A stretch of DNA of 64,000 bases from Alicyclobacillus fastidiosus (GCF_026651875.1 NZ_CP104067.1:5384501-5448500); one strand, 5' to 3'; shown: positions 8,471 through 17,418, numbered from the stretch's first letter. Notes: generated by a model from the sequence alone, not told the origin. Numbers and translations are program-made.

Positions 8471-8821
8471 TTAAAAGTCCACAAGTCCAAGGCTGATGAG
8501 AAGCCCGTCATTGACCATCTTCATCATGGTGTCGTCCAAGTGCGTGATTTTGTCCGTCAAACGCTGTTTATCCAACGTGCGCAACTGTTCCAACAATACG
8601 ACCGAGTCCCGTTCTAGGCCATAGGGCTGAGCCGGGATCTCGACGTGAGTTGGCAGTTTCGCCTTTTGGATCTGGGCCGTGATAGCCGCCACGATGACGG
8701 TGGGACTAAAGCGATTCCCGATATCGTTCTGAATGATTAGAACGGGGCGAAAGCCCCCTTGTTCAGAACCGACTACGGGTGACAAGTCCGCAAAGAAAAC
8801 GTCCCCTCGTTTGACGTTCAA
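8471..8821 (-). CDS. ndoA: mRNA interferase EndoA (MazF family toxin)
   Basis: EndoA is a ribosome-independent endoribonuclease that, in B. subtilis, cleaves at UACAU; it is neutralised by EndoAI. The 116-residue sequence is nearly co-linear with B. subtilis EndoA: KRGDVFFADLSPVVGSEQGG at the N-terminus, RPVLIIQND, then a conserved THVEI...DSVVLLEQLRTLDKQRL core. A TTG start at 8821 with GGGGTG upstream gives the family-length protein. The antitoxin gene ends four bases upstream, and the pair lies downstream of alr as in Bacillus. Confidence 0.95.
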   Translation of the reverse strand: MNVKRGDVFFADLSPVVGSEQGGFRPVLIIQNDIGNRFSPTVIVAAITAQIQKAKLPTHVEIPAQPYGLERDSVVLLEQLRTLDKQRLTDKITHLDDTMMKMVNDGLLISLGLVDF

Positions 8822-8825
8822 TCAC

Positions 8826-9098
8826 TTACACCCCGCTTACTAAGCGTTCCACCGTGCCTCCCGCTTCTTGTTCCAAGGGAAATGATTCGGAAGCAATTCG
8901 CAAATTCAAACGAGCCATTTCCAGATACCCCTGCTGCATCTGTTCGCGAATGTCGTTCTTACGGTGCGCTGTTACATACATACGCAAGGCTTCTCGTACA
9001 ATTTCACTGCGATTTGCGCTATCCGTTCGAGCGAAGCCATCCACTTGCTCTAGCAACTGCTCCGGAACGTAGACTACCATGCGTTTTTTGCCGGACAC
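8826..9098 (-). CDS. ndoAI: Antitoxin EndoAI (MazE-like, ribbon-helix-helix)
   Basis: A 90-residue ribbon-helix-helix protein that binds and inhibits EndoA and probably represses the operon. The N-terminal strand KRMVVYVPEQLLEQVD and helices NRSEIVREALRMYV fit the RHH fold; the C-terminal ETVERLVSG-type tail, which blocks the toxin, is conserved as GTVERLVSGV. A GTG at 9098 behind GGAGGTG is the likely start, since the longer frame to 9170 has no ribosome binding site. It follows alr by 81 bases. Confidence 0.92.
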   Translation of the reverse strand: MSGKKRMVVYVPEQLLEQVDGFARTDSANRSEIVREALRMYVTAHRKNDIREQMQQGYLEMARLNLRIASESFPLEQEAGGTVERLVSGV

Positions 9099-9179
9099 GC
9101 GCGGCACCTCCACTGCTCTGGTGACACATTTCACATCGGCTATTATAGCTTTCCACCTCAAGCAGGTCAAAGTTGTAAC

Positions 9180-10412
9180 TCACGAGTTCGGTTCATTCAC
9201 ATACAGTTTTGGTACCCGCGAATTAATTTGACACACCATTTCATAAGGGATCGTCATTGCGAGCGACGCCACATCGGACAATGATAGCACGTTTTGCTCG
9301 CCGTGGCTGTCACTTTCGAACGATTTTTCTAACCATTCGCGACGATCTTCCGGCGGCTTGCGATGCCACTTTTCAGGTGTCCATGCCGCCGGAGCCGCCC
9401 TGCCGAACAGTGTGACAAAGTCGCCAACCCGCACCGTTGACACATTCGACACGTCAATCATCAATTGGTCCATGCAAATTCGGCCCACCACCGGCACAAT
9501 CTGACCGTGCACCAGAACTTTCCCCGAATTGGACAGAACTCTTGGATATCCATCAGCATACCCAGCGGCGACCGTGGCTACCCGCATCGGTTGCGTCGCC
9601 GTAAAAGTAGCGCCGTAACCAATGGTTTCTCCTGGAAGCACATCTGCAATCCGCGTGATGGAACTGTACATGTGCATCACTGGCCGCAATTCGGGCATTG
9701 GAAGCACGGATTCGTCGGGGGAGTAACCATATGCCGCAATGCCGATGCGCACCATGTCGAAGTGCCATTGCCCGTTTCGAAGGACGCCGCCACTGTTCGA
9801 GGCGTGCACGGTCGGAACGTCATACCCAAGTGCCCGCAGTTGGGAAATCATATCGGCGAACCGCCGAATCTGCTCTGCGGCATGTTGGTCGGAGGGCCCA
9901 TCTGAACATGCCAAGTGCGTGGATACGCCGGACCAGGTCATATCCGAGCGGTTTAATATTTGATTCAACACGACCCTCGCATGTTCGATGGACTTGAAGC
10001 CAAGCCGATTCATCCCTGTGTCAAGCGCAGTGTGCACGTGCAGCGGCTCGCTGCCCATCACTGGCAACGCGTCGATGTCCCCCCACGCATCGGTGTAGGT
10101 GACGTGAATTTGGTGCCGTGCCGCGATCGGCAACTCCTGTGCACCGACCGAACCCAAGACCAACACCGGCTTAGCGTATCCGCATTGGCGCACCTGCAAT
10201 GCCTCTTCCAGCGACGCCACCCCGACTGCGGCGACGTTCGACTCCGCCAACACCTCGAGAATGGGCGCAACGCCGTGCCCGTACGCATTGGCCTTCACGG
10301 TGACAAGAAGCTTTGTCTCTGGATGAACTCTGTTTGCCATGACGCGCAGGTTATGCGCGAACGCTCGTAGATCTACGATAGAAAATGTCCCGCGATACAA
10401 GGAAACCACCAC
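9180..10412 (-). CDS. alr: Alanine racemase
   Basis: A PLP enzyme interconverting L- and D-alanine for peptidoglycan. The PLP lysine is in KANAYGHG (Lys40), and the second catalytic tyrosine is in the GYGATF segment around residue 270. At 410 residues it is longer than the usual 370-390, with a charged insertion before the C-terminus (EKWHRKPPEDRREWLEK). A GTG start at 10412 is used, though a nearby TTG is possible. Its place between ydcC and ndoAI matches B. subtilis alrA. Confidence 0.94.
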   Translation of the reverse strand: MVVSLYRGTFSIVDLRAFAHNLRVMANRVHPETKLLVTVKANAYGHGVAPILEVLAESNVAAVGVASLEEALQVRQCGYAKPVLVLGSVGAQELPIAARHQIHVTYTDAWGDIDALPVMGSEPLHVHTALDTGMNRLGFKSIEHARVVLNQILNRSDMTWSGVSTHLACSDGPSDQHAAEQIRRFADMISQLRALGYDVPTVHASNSGGVLRNGQWHFDMVRIGIAAYGYSPDESVLPMPELRPVMHMYSSITRIADVLPGETIGYGATFTATQPMRVATVAAGYADGYPRVLSNSGKVLVHGQIVPVVGRICMDQLMIDVSNVSTVRVGDFVTLFGRAAPAAWTPEKWHRKPPEDRREWLEKSFESDSHGEQNVLSLSDVASLAMTIPYEMVCQINSRVPKLYVNEPNS

Positions 10413-10492
10413 CCATTTAAGAAGTTTAGCAATGGTGCGGGGTTCTGCCTAGCACTATCTGCAATGTCGTGCAAAGAAAGCGCACACACGCG

Positions 10493-10527
10493 AAAAGGCG
10501 GTGGCACACGGTCTGTGCACCACCGCC
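10493..10527 (-). terminator. Terminator after the YdcC-like gene
   Basis: Minus-strand hairpin built on GGCGGTGG / CCACCGCC (about 10497-10527) followed by TTTT (10493-10496). It lies between the ydcC-like gene and alr, so alr probably has its own promoter in 10413-10492 or depends on readthrough. Confidence 0.75.
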
Positions 10528-10585
10528 GTTCGTCCTGTCAGGATAGCCAATGCGGTATCTTGAATGACTGATCATAATACAAAAT

Positions 10586-11584
10586 TTATTTCCCAACCTG
10601 ACTGAGCGTAGACATGGCAATTTGTTCCATTTGTTCCTGGTTCAAATCGTTGCTGGTGATGGCGTATTCGACCCCATTGTTCAGCCACGTCAGGCTCGAC
10701 ACGTTGTCGCCGTCCGTGTACATCGCTGGTACTCCGTACATGTCCACCAACTGCCCTTCCGGGTCACCTTGTTGACCTGGCGTCGGACGCCACTCCTGCA
10801 ACAAGTAGTGGTGGTCTCCCCCAAACTTCATGACTGCGCTGGTCTCGCTCGGTTGCGTCAAGCTCGTCAGCTTTGTCCCAAACAGAGTTTTGGGTTCGAC
10901 ATACCCGAACGCTTGCTCGTCGTCGCTCGTCATCGTCGTTTTCGTTTGGCTGCTGACCATCGACTGCGGATCGAAATCTGTTTGTTTAAACTTCACGTTT
11001 GTGCTGAACGATGTGAACGTAAGGGTCACAGCTGGCTTCCCGTCTTTGTCCAACAGTTTCACGGTCTTCGGTTGAAGCGTCTTAGAATCGAGCACGACTT
11101 GCTGCGTGCTGATGGTGTCTGACGCAGGGGTGACCGGCAGGTTGAAAATGTATTCTCCGTTCGCCTTCGACATCTTCACGTTCTTGGTGGTCGTAATCTG
11201 CTTCAATAACTGGTCGTACAGATAGATTTGACCCTGATTTTTTGCCCAATCCCCGTTGAACCGGAAGACTTTTTGAAGCGACGGACTCACGATGAACATC
11301 CCGTTATCGTTGTGTACGATGACTTGGTGCACCTGTTTGTCCTGGTTGCCGAGGGCAATCTTATACGTAGTCGGCGACTCGTAGGAGACTTGCACAGAGT
11401 ACGTCTGCGTATTGTTGTCCATCTGTACTGTCATCGTCGCGTCGCTTTGATAGTTTGTGCTATCTAATTGTTGGGCTTGTGTCTGGATTTTCTGGTTGAC
11501 CGACTTACCCGTCGGGACGCCGCAGCCTACGACAACGCCACCCACCAGTCCGAGTGCCAAAACGACTGCCGTAACCTTTCGCAT
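10586..11584 (-). CDS. YdcC-like lipoprotein (LolA-fold)
   Basis: A 332-residue predicted lipoprotein: hydrophobic signal ending in VVGCG (lipobox cysteine about residue 21), then a domain resembling LolA/LolB-type carriers, as in B. subtilis YdcC, which is sporulation associated. Evidence for the identity is the fold-like strand pattern (SYESPTTYKIAL, MFIVSPSLQKVFRFNGDW), length and, above all, its position between nnr/acpS and alr, as in Bacillus. The ATG at 11584 has GGCGAGG upstream. Its precise role is unknown. Confidence 0.78.
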   Translation of the reverse strand: MRKVTAVVLALGLVGGVVVGCGVPTGKSVNQKIQTQAQQLDSTNYQSDATMTVQMDNNTQTYSVQVSYESPTTYKIALGNQDKQVHQVIVHNDNGMFIVSPSLQKVFRFNGDWAKNQGQIYLYDQLLKQITTTKNVKMSKANGEYIFNLPVTPASDTISTQQVVLDSKTLQPKTVKLLDKDGKPAVTLTFTSFSTNVKFKQTDFDPQSMVSSQTKTTMTSDDEQAFGYVEPKTLFGTKLTSLTQPSETSAVMKFGGDHHYLLQEWRPTPGQQGDPEGQLVDMYGVPAMYTDGDNVSSLTWLNNGVEYAITSNDLNQEQMEQIAMSTLSQVGK

Positions 11585-11625
11585 AGCCACCTCGCCTTTC
11601 TCCGACACACACCATTCAAGTCATC

Positions 11626-13110
11626 TCAAGGTCCAACATCCGCCCTGTCGAAAAGCGTCATTATTGCTCGGGAAATGTAGTCGACGACGTCCGAAGCCGT
11701 CGTACTCACTGGCGTCAGCGCCGCTCCCGCAAGTTCCCCTGCACGGCCGTGCAGCCAGGCCCCTAGCGATGCGGCATCGAACGGTTCCAACCCTTGTGCC
11801 AAAAGGCCGCCGATCACGCCGGCCAACACGTCGCCACTCCCGCCGACGGCCAAAGATGCATTTCCCGTCGGGTTGACGCGCACTGAGCCGTTCGATGTGG
11901 CGATGATCGTTCGATACCCTTTCAACAGCACGACCGCACCCGTCTGTGCCGCGAGTTGCTTTGCAGCCGCAAGTCTCCTCGCCTGCACCTCGGCTGTGGT
12001 CCACCCCAGCAGGGCGGCACATTCCTTTGGATGAGGAGTCAAGACGAAGCGGTCTCCTATCGTCAGGAGTCCCCCATCTCGCTGGAGGCCCTTCAGTCCG
12101 TCTGCATCGATTACGCAAGGGACCCTCGCACTCGTGTCATCCGCTTCGTTCACCAGGTGTCGAACCAGGTCTTCGCGCGCTTCCCCTAGTCCCGGTCCAT
12201 AGACGATGGATGTACAGTCGGTCAGCGCGCAGGCTGGACGCGTATCTGTCCGAACGACGTAATCCGGGGCTGGAGCGTGCGACAACGGCCCACCGGTGAC
12301 CAGGATCACAAGACCCGCACCAGCCCTTGCCGCACCTGCGGCAGCAAGCATCGATGCCCCTTGCATCTGGCCGACGTAAATCCCGCAGCGCCCGTATGAC
12401 CCCTTGTGACTCATGGCCTCGCGAGTGCCCCATTTCGCGCGTAATACGGCGGGATGGACATACGTGGCTAATCCCTCCGGCAGCGGCGCTGGGATGCCAA
12501 TATCCACCACGTGCACGTGACCGGCGTACAATGCGCCCGGTGTGACGGCTGTACCCAGTTTCTCGAACGCCATCGCGACAGTTTCACTCGCCTCGACAGC
12601 GACGCCGTACACTTCTCCCGTCGATGCATTCACGCCGGACGGAATGTCGACGGAGATGGTTGGGCGATTCGCGGCGTTCATTTCCTCGACCATTTCCCGG
12701 TACACGCCGGCGAGCGGCCTCGCCGTTCCGGTACCCAGAAGAGCGTCGACGATCAGTTCACAGGTGTCGTCGTGAAAACTGCCCGCACGATAGACAGTCC
12801 AAGTGACACCAGCCGCACGAGCCATGTCGAACGCCTGTCGTGCGTCGCCTTGAAGCGTCGAGTCTGGATCCTGTGCACAAACCACTCGCACTTGCACGCC
12901 AAAGTGGCGCAGCCAGCGAGCAGCTAGCCAACCATCTCCCCCGTTGTTACCTTTTCCACACGCAATGCACACCGACTTCACGCGACGTTCGCGGACGATT
13001 TGTGCGACTGCTTTTCCCGCATGGTCCATCAGGACGATGCCAGGCACCTTGAGTGTCTCGATGGTGTCGTGATCGAAACACCGCATTTGTTCACTCGTGA
13101 CCAGATACAC
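11626..13110 (-). CDS. nnr: Bifunctional NAD(P)HX epimerase / ADP-dependent dehydratase
   Basis: Repairs hydrated NAD(P)H. The N-terminal half is the YjeF_N epimerase (CGKGNNGGDGWLAARWL near residues 51-67, VDALLGTG near 119, SVDIPSG near 152). The C-terminal half is the carbohydrate-kinase-like dehydratase (SHKGSYGRCGI, DADGLKGL, LTPHPKECAALLG, and GGSGDVLAGVIGGLLAQG with the catalytic aspartate). At 494 residues it is a standard fused form. A GTG start with GGAGGG upstream is used. It lies between acpS and ydcC. Confidence 0.94.
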   Translation of the reverse strand: MYLVTSEQMRCFDHDTIETLKVPGIVLMDHAGKAVAQIVRERRVKSVCIACGKGNNGGDGWLAARWLRHFGVQVRVVCAQDPDSTLQGDARQAFDMARAAGVTWTVYRAGSFHDDTCELIVDALLGTGTARPLAGVYREMVEEMNAANRPTISVDIPSGVNASTGEVYGVAVEASETVAMAFEKLGTAVTPGALYAGHVHVVDIGIPAPLPEGLATYVHPAVLRAKWGTREAMSHKGSYGRCGIYVGQMQGASMLAAAGAARAGAGLVILVTGGPLSHAPAPDYVVRTDTRPACALTDCTSIVYGPGLGEAREDLVRHLVNEADDTSARVPCVIDADGLKGLQRDGGLLTIGDRFVLTPHPKECAALLGWTTAEVQARRLAAAKQLAAQTGAVVLLKGYRTIIATSNGSVRVNPTGNASLAVGGSGDVLAGVIGGLLAQGLEPFDAASLGAWLHGRAGELAGAALTPVSTTASDVVDYISRAIMTLFDRADVGP

Positions 13111-13202
13111 ACGGTACCCTCCTCGAGGATGCTATATGGATATTCGGCGTGTCCCAACAATATGTACAAACATCCCGTTCCCCTGGCGCCGTGTTGAGAA
13201 AC

Positions 13203-13580
13203 TCAGGGGCGCTCCCAAATCGCTGTGGCAAACGCCAAGGTCGTGTGGTGGCTGATGCTCAGGTGGAACGTGTCGGACGGCGGTAAATCTGCGAGCGCCG
13301 AGGGCGACTTGAACTGGACTACAAGCCCGGACTCCGTCACCATCACGTCGACATGACTCATCGCGAGTCTCCCAATGCCGCAGCCGACTGCCTTGGCGAG
13401 CGCCTCCTTCGCCGCGAACCGCCCGGCGACGAATTCCGCTTGCCGTTTTCCCCCGTACGAGAGCGCCCTGCACCGCTCGTCTGGTCCAAGCACCTTGCGG
13501 CAGAACGCGTCGCCGTATCGCTCTAGCGCGGATAAAATCCGGGCAGTTTCTACAATGTCGGTGCCTACGCCCAAAATCAT
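13203..13580 (-). CDS. acpS: Holo-[acyl-carrier-protein] synthase
   Basis: Transfers 4'-phosphopantetheine from CoA to acyl carrier protein. The Mg-binding GTDIVE motif is at residues 6-11, and the second motif FAAKEALAKA around 55-64. At 125 residues it is the trimeric AcpS type. The ATG at 13580 is preceded by GGGGAGG. It heads the acpS-nnr-ydcC group, matching the order in B. subtilis. Confidence 0.95.
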   Translation of the reverse strand: MILGVGTDIVETARILSALERYGDAFCRKVLGPDERCRALSYGGKRQAEFVAGRFAAKEALAKAVGCGIGRLAMSHVDVMVTESGLVVQFKSPSALADLPPSDTFHLSISHHTTLAFATAIWERP

Positions 13581-13713
13581 GTCAATGGCCTCCCCATGAA
13601 TTCATTCCCATTTTACAGGACACTTGTGTGAACTTGTAACGAACGACGACGTGAAATGAACGACGTTTTGTGGCACAATCGTATAGAACTTAAGCAGAGA
13701 GGCGGAACTCGCG

Positions 13714-13902
13714 GTGCACCATGCGCTCGATTTGTTTCTGGTCCTGGTAACGGGATTCCTATTTGTCTTTTTGGTTCGCATTCGGCCGGATGCAAAACCT
13801 TTGTCCAGAAAAAAAGCCGTCGGGCTGTTTGTCGTAGGGCTCGTAATTGGCGTCATTTTCCTCTCAACCAACTCCCTCTACGTCACGCCTGCGGGACTTT
13901 GA
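13714..13902 (+). CDS. Small two-helix membrane protein
   Basis: No family is recognised. The 62-residue frame has two clear hydrophobic helices (about residues 5-21 and 36-53) separated by a basic loop (RIRPDAKPLSRKKA), which predicts both ends outside if the loop is cytoplasmic. A GTG start at 13714 has a GAGAGG-type site upstream. It is divergent from acpS and 47 bases upstream of the methionine aminopeptidase gene, so the two may share a promoter. Confidence 0.6.
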   Translation: MHHALDLFLVLVTGFLFVFLVRIRPDAKPLSRKKAVGLFVVGLVIGVIFLSTNSLYVTPAGL

Positions 13903-13949
13903 GGATACAGCGGCGAGCCTGTGAATAAGAATGGGAGGCGGTTGTAAAC

Positions 13950-14699
13950 GTGATCGTTTTAAAAAGTAAGCACGAAATCGCATTGATGAAGGAAGCAGGA
14001 CAGGTCGTCGCAGGTTGCCACGAGGCGCTGCGAGACTTCGTTCGCCCGGGCATCACGACGCTTGAAATCGACGCGTTCGTCGAGTCATTTATCACAAAGT
14101 ACAACATGGAACCTGCGCAAAAAGGGTATCACGGTTATCCATTTGCGGCGTGTACCTCGGTGAACGACGTGGTGTGCCACGGCTTCCCCAGTCAATACGT
14201 CCTGCAGGATGGGGACATCGTCACTGTCGACATGGTCGCGTTGCACAAAGGACTGCACGCAGACTCGGCGTGGAGCTATGCAGTCGGAGAGATTAGCGAG
14301 GAAGCAAAGCGCCTGTTGGATGTCACGAAGACGTCGCTTTACAAAGGCATTGAAGTATCGGTCGTGGGAAACCAGATCTCCGATATTGGGCACGCCATCC
14401 AGACGTACGTCGAGGAGCAGGGCTTTTCTGTGGTTCGCGACTACATCGGGCACGGCATTGGCCGGCAGATGCACGAAAGTCCGGAAGTTCTTCACTTTGG
14501 TCCGCCGCATCGCGGCGCTCGGATTAAGAAAAACATGGCATTCACCATTGAGCCGATGGTCAATGTGGGCGCGTATGAGTGCAAACTGGACGAAGATGGC
14601 TGGACCGCTCGCACGCAAGATGGCAGCTTGAGCGCACAGTACGAGCACACGCTGGTCATCACGGACAACGGTCCGGAGATTATTACGGAGCAGAGCTGA
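13950..14699 (+). CDS. map: Type I methionine aminopeptidase
   Basis: Removes N-terminal methionine from nascent proteins. The five metal ligands can be placed at Asp94, Asp105, His168, Glu201 and Glu232, and the substrate-binding histidine is in VCHGFP (His77). At 249 residues it lacks the N-terminal zinc-finger extension. GTG start behind GGGAGG. It is away from the ribosomal-protein/secY cluster where the main map usually sits, so it is probably the second, YflG-like enzyme. Confidence 0.93.
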   Translation: MIVLKSKHEIALMKEAGQVVAGCHEALRDFVRPGITTLEIDAFVESFITKYNMEPAQKGYHGYPFAACTSVNDVVCHGFPSQYVLQDGDIVTVDMVALHKGLHADSAWSYAVGEISEEAKRLLDVTKTSLYKGIEVSVVGNQISDIGHAIQTYVEEQGFSVVRDYIGHGIGRQMHESPEVLHFGPPHRGARIKKNMAFTIEPMVNVGAYECKLDEDGWTARTQDGSLSAQYEHTLVITDNGPEIITEQS

Positions 14700-14750
14700 G
14701 CATCTGCTCGACTCAAGCTCGTACTGAGCTGGCCGTTCACGATACAAAAG

Positions 14751-14788
14751 GGGCCGCCCCGAACCGGAAAACCCGTTCGCGGCGGCCC
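14751..14788. terminator. Terminator between map and the VIT gene
   Basis: Arms GGGCCGCC (14751-14758) and GGCGGCCC (14781-14788). On the minus strand it is followed by TTTTG, so it mainly ends the ferritin-like/VIT1 transcript, and it lies between convergent genes. Confidence 0.78.
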
Positions 14789-14824
14789 TGATTTCAAAAC
14801 CGGGTAGGGTCCAAATCATCGAAG

Positions 14825-15961
14825 TCACCCTATCAGGGCTCTTCCCAATTCCCCGAGGCTATATGATGCGCCACCCACAATCACGCCGACGAGTGTCATC
14901 TCGAGGCCGCTTATCCACCAACCGCGCACGGTCATCCGCGACTTCAGCGCGCCGACTACGAAATGGGCCAAGATGCTGACGATAGCCGCCACCACCAGTG
15001 CCGGTGCCCCGCTCATGAAAAAGAATGGAATCAGAGGAATGACAGCGCCGACGAGCGTCGAGACTCCGCCGAAGAGGGCCGAACGCCACGGGTTGCCGCG
15101 GCTGGTTTCGTGAATACCCAACTCTTCTTGCGCCATCGTCGTGAGAAACTGCTCTTTATCAGACGCGATTTGCGCCGCGATTTGCGCCGCCTCATCCGCA
15201 GCAAAACCCTTTAACTCATAGATGAGCGCCAGCTCTTCCATCTCGTGTTCCGGATCTTCCTCAATCTCCATGCGCTCCGCGTGCAATTCGGCTTCCATCA
15301 GCTCGTTTTCCGACTTCGTGGCCAGCCACGCCCCTGCCCCCATCGACAAGGTGCTCGCCAACGCGCCAAACAAGCCACTCACGAGAATGGTTTGATCCTG
15401 GCTGGTGTACCCCGCGACGCCGGCGATGATCCCAAACAGCGCCCCAAGTCCGTCATTGACGCCGTAGATGGCGTCGCCGAGCCATCCGCTCGTCTGGTTT
15501 TTGTGCCACCGCTCCGAGTTCCACAACCCCTTTAATCGAGGTTTGGGGCTCCCCGTTTCCGGTTCTCCAAACTGGGCGGCGATATCGGCATGCAACTTTT
15601 CGTCCTCGTCAATTTGGTCATAAATCGCGATATACTCTGGATCATCGATCACATTTCGCTGCGATTGATACCAAGCGTCGTTCCCTTGCTCAATCCGCTC
15701 GATCTCGCCGAGCAAGTGCGTGAGGTCCCTCGACGCGGGGACCTCGTCCACCTTTACCGCAACTGCTTCTGTCCCGGCCCCCAACTCGGCCAACTTGTCT
15801 TTCCAAAGCGCCGCATGCCGATACTCGACGTCGGCGAGCTTCAACAAGATCTCCCGTCGTCGGCTGTCCGTTTCTCTCGCGGCTGCAGCCTCATACAGCT
15901 TGGCTGCCTGGAGTTCGCGCCTCAAATTCTCGCGCAGCGTCTTCTCCAGATAACGACTCAC
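14825..15961 (-). CDS. Ferritin-like / VIT1 (CCC1) family transporter (MbfA-like)
   Basis: A two-part protein. The first about 140 residues form a ferritin-like four-helix domain with repeated Glu/His ligand patterns (ELQAAKLYE, ADVEYRHA, EKLHADIA). The C-terminal part is a VIT1/CCC1 membrane domain (DAIYGVNDGLGALFGIIAG, MGAGAWLATKSE, hydrophobic segments to the end). This resembles MbfA of alphaproteobacteria, which exports iron or limits iron stress; that role is inferred. GTG at 15961 follows GGAGGTGATCC, so 378 residues. Confidence 0.85.
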   Translation of the reverse strand: MSRYLEKTLRENLRRELQAAKLYEAAAARETDSRRREILLKLADVEYRHAALWKDKLAELGAGTEAVAVKVDEVPASRDLTHLLGEIERIEQGNDAWYQSQRNVIDDPEYIAIYDQIDEDEKLHADIAAQFGEPETGSPKPRLKGLWNSERWHKNQTSGWLGDAIYGVNDGLGALFGIIAGVAGYTSQDQTILVSGLFGALASTLSMGAGAWLATKSENELMEAELHAERMEIEEDPEHEMEELALIYELKGFAADEAAQIAAQIASDKEQFLTTMAQEELGIHETSRGNPWRSALFGGVSTLVGAVIPLIPFFFMSGAPALVVAAIVSILAHFVVGALKSRMTVRGWWISGLEMTLVGVIVGGASYSLGELGRALIG

Positions 15962-16105
15962 CGGATCACCTCCGCTATCTTCCTCTATACACGGGCAGCC
16001 AGTCCGCATGAACTGGCTGCCTACCGTATCGATCTCACGTATCGATCAAATTCAATTGTGATCATGCACGGCGGGCTCCATTTCGTCAAGCGAGCAAAAC
16101 CTAGG

Positions 16106-16495
16106 TCATAGGTCGACAAAATGCCCGGCTCCCCTCGAGTGGTTACTGAGGAGCGTGTCGTCGATGATAAAATGCGCATCGAAAAAGATTTTCGCTAGGT
16201 ACTCCAGTGGTGTTCTTGCCACTTCTCCGTACGATTTTCGGGTATACAAGTCGTGCGCGTTTGGCAGCTCCTGCTTGATCTGCTTGCGGAGCCGATTGCC
16301 GGCCGAGTCTGCATCCACTAGGATATACACGTCATCTTGTTGAAGGGGGACAATTTCATCTTCCACTTGTTCATAACTTAATGTTCCCTTCGTGCATACG
16401 ACCTCGACATCTTCACGAATGACACGAAGGATTCGTGCCTTATCTGTCTTCCCCTCAACGATGATCACCTTGCGCGAAGTCGATGATGCATGCAT
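16106..16495 (-). CDS. Small Toprim-domain protein
   Basis: A 129-residue protein that is essentially one Toprim domain: the catalytic glutamate in VIIVEGKTDKARI, a central LSYEQVEDEI region, and the metal-binding DADSAGN motif. Such stand-alone Toprim proteins (YusF-like) resemble the nuclease domain of RNase M5 but lack its partner domain; the nucleic acid substrate is unknown. The ATG at 16495 has GGAAGGAAG upstream, preferred over a TTG at 16504. It follows the VIT gene's start on the same strand. Confidence 0.8.
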   Translation of the reverse strand: MHASSTSRKVIIVEGKTDKARILRVIREDVEVVCTKGTLSYEQVEDEIVPLQQDDVYILVDADSAGNRLRKQIKQELPNAHDLYTRKSYGEVARTPLEYLAKIFFDAHFIIDDTLLSNHSRGAGHFVDL

Positions 16496-16699
16496 AGCGC
16501 CCAACTTCCTTCCATCAGATGAGAAACGCCGACTTGGAACACTATCATGTTATGTGAAATCTGAATGTTTCCTCCACAACTATCTTACCATGTCGCCAAA
16601 AAGCGGTATGTACGGCCAGTGATCGCCACCTCTGGACACCCGCCCGGGCAAACGCTGGGATCGGCCATAAAATGAGTTGAGTAAAAAGGAGGAGAATGT

Positions 16700-16981
16700 A
16701 TGACCCGTCGAGCGAGCGTCGACGCAACACCCTGTTTCCTTCCGCTCTTTCTCCTGTTCGGGGGCATTGCTGGAGGGCGTGCAACAGGTGCACGTCCCTA
16801 CACAGAGTGGTCTCACCGCAATCCAGCTCCGGTGACGCCAGGTTTTGGTCCCCGCCTTGGCGGGCAGCAGACAGGTCCATACAGGCCGAAAAGTCCAGCC
16901 TATTATTCGCCTTGGGTGATTCACCCTGCACCCCACACGTCCCCTGTCGCACCTGGAACAGGGCAGCAGATGTGGTTTTAG
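16700..16981 (+). CDS. Short Pro/Gly-rich hypothetical protein
   Basis: No family is recognised. A 93-residue frame starts at an ATG five bases after an excellent AAAGGAGGAG site, the best argument that it is real. A short hydrophobic stretch (FLPLFLLFGGIAGG) near the N-terminus may be a membrane anchor or a weak signal; the rest is rich in proline, glycine, tyrosine and tryptophan (PGFGPRLGGQQTGPYRP), suggesting a disordered or surface/spore-coat protein. Competing minus-strand frames in 16545-17225 lack ribosome binding sites. Confidence 0.55.
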   Translation: MTRRASVDATPCFLPLFLLFGGIAGGRATGARPYTEWSHRNPAPVTPGFGPRLGGQQTGPYRPKSPAYYSPWVIHPAPHTSPVAPGTGQQMWF

Positions 16982-17105
16982 CGCTTCCGTCGAACCGAGG
17001 CCAGGCACGCAATCCTTTCATTCCCCCAGTGCACCGCTCTCTGCGGACGCTGGGCGGACTTCTTGTCTGGACAACCTGGCGGATAGGCCTGTCGCACAAA
17101 TAGCA

Positions 17106-17137
17106 CGAGAGTGGCTCCCAAAACAGGGGCCACTCTG
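17106..17137. terminator. Bidirectional terminator-like hairpin
   Basis: Arms AGAGTGGC and CCACTCT with a short loop, between the plus-strand Pro/Gly-rich gene and the convergent YjcZ miniprotein gene. Confidence 0.65.
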
Positions 17138-17163
17138 TTGAGCGTCTAACCAGGGTCAGATGG

Positions 17164-17280
17164 TCAACAGCAAGACGGGGCCGGGGCCGGGGTGTAAGCT
17201 GGTACGAGGAGGAAGAATAGCACAAAGATAATCAGAAACACGACCGCCCAACGGGTATAGCCTCCAAATACACCGTACAT
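17164..17280 (-). CDS. YjcZ-type tiny membrane protein (sporulation)
   Basis: A 38-residue protein starting MYGVFGGYTRWAVV, with one transmembrane helix and an Ala/Pro tail ending in SCC. This matches the YjcZ family of tiny transmembrane proteins, many of which are sporulation-associated in Bacillus. The ATG at 17280 is preceded by GGGAGGG with ideal spacing. A close paralogue is at 58025-58129. Its exact role is unknown. Confidence 0.85.
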   Translation of the reverse strand: MYGVFGGYTRWAVVFLIIFVLFFLLVPAYTPAPAPSCC

Positions 17281-17418
17281 GAGTATCCCTCCCTTAAAAT
17301 TTGTGCATTCACCGCACACTCCCATACAATTCAGGTACCACAACCTCTGTTAGGGATATTCGTCTACGGACACCGCAATTTTAGGCACCGTTGACACGGA
17401 GGATATCAGGAGGCACAG

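Noticed and set aside
16545..17225. Minus-strand frames opposite the Pro/Gly-rich gene
   Set aside because: They lack ribosome sites and have shadow-like composition, while the plus-strand frame has an ideal site.
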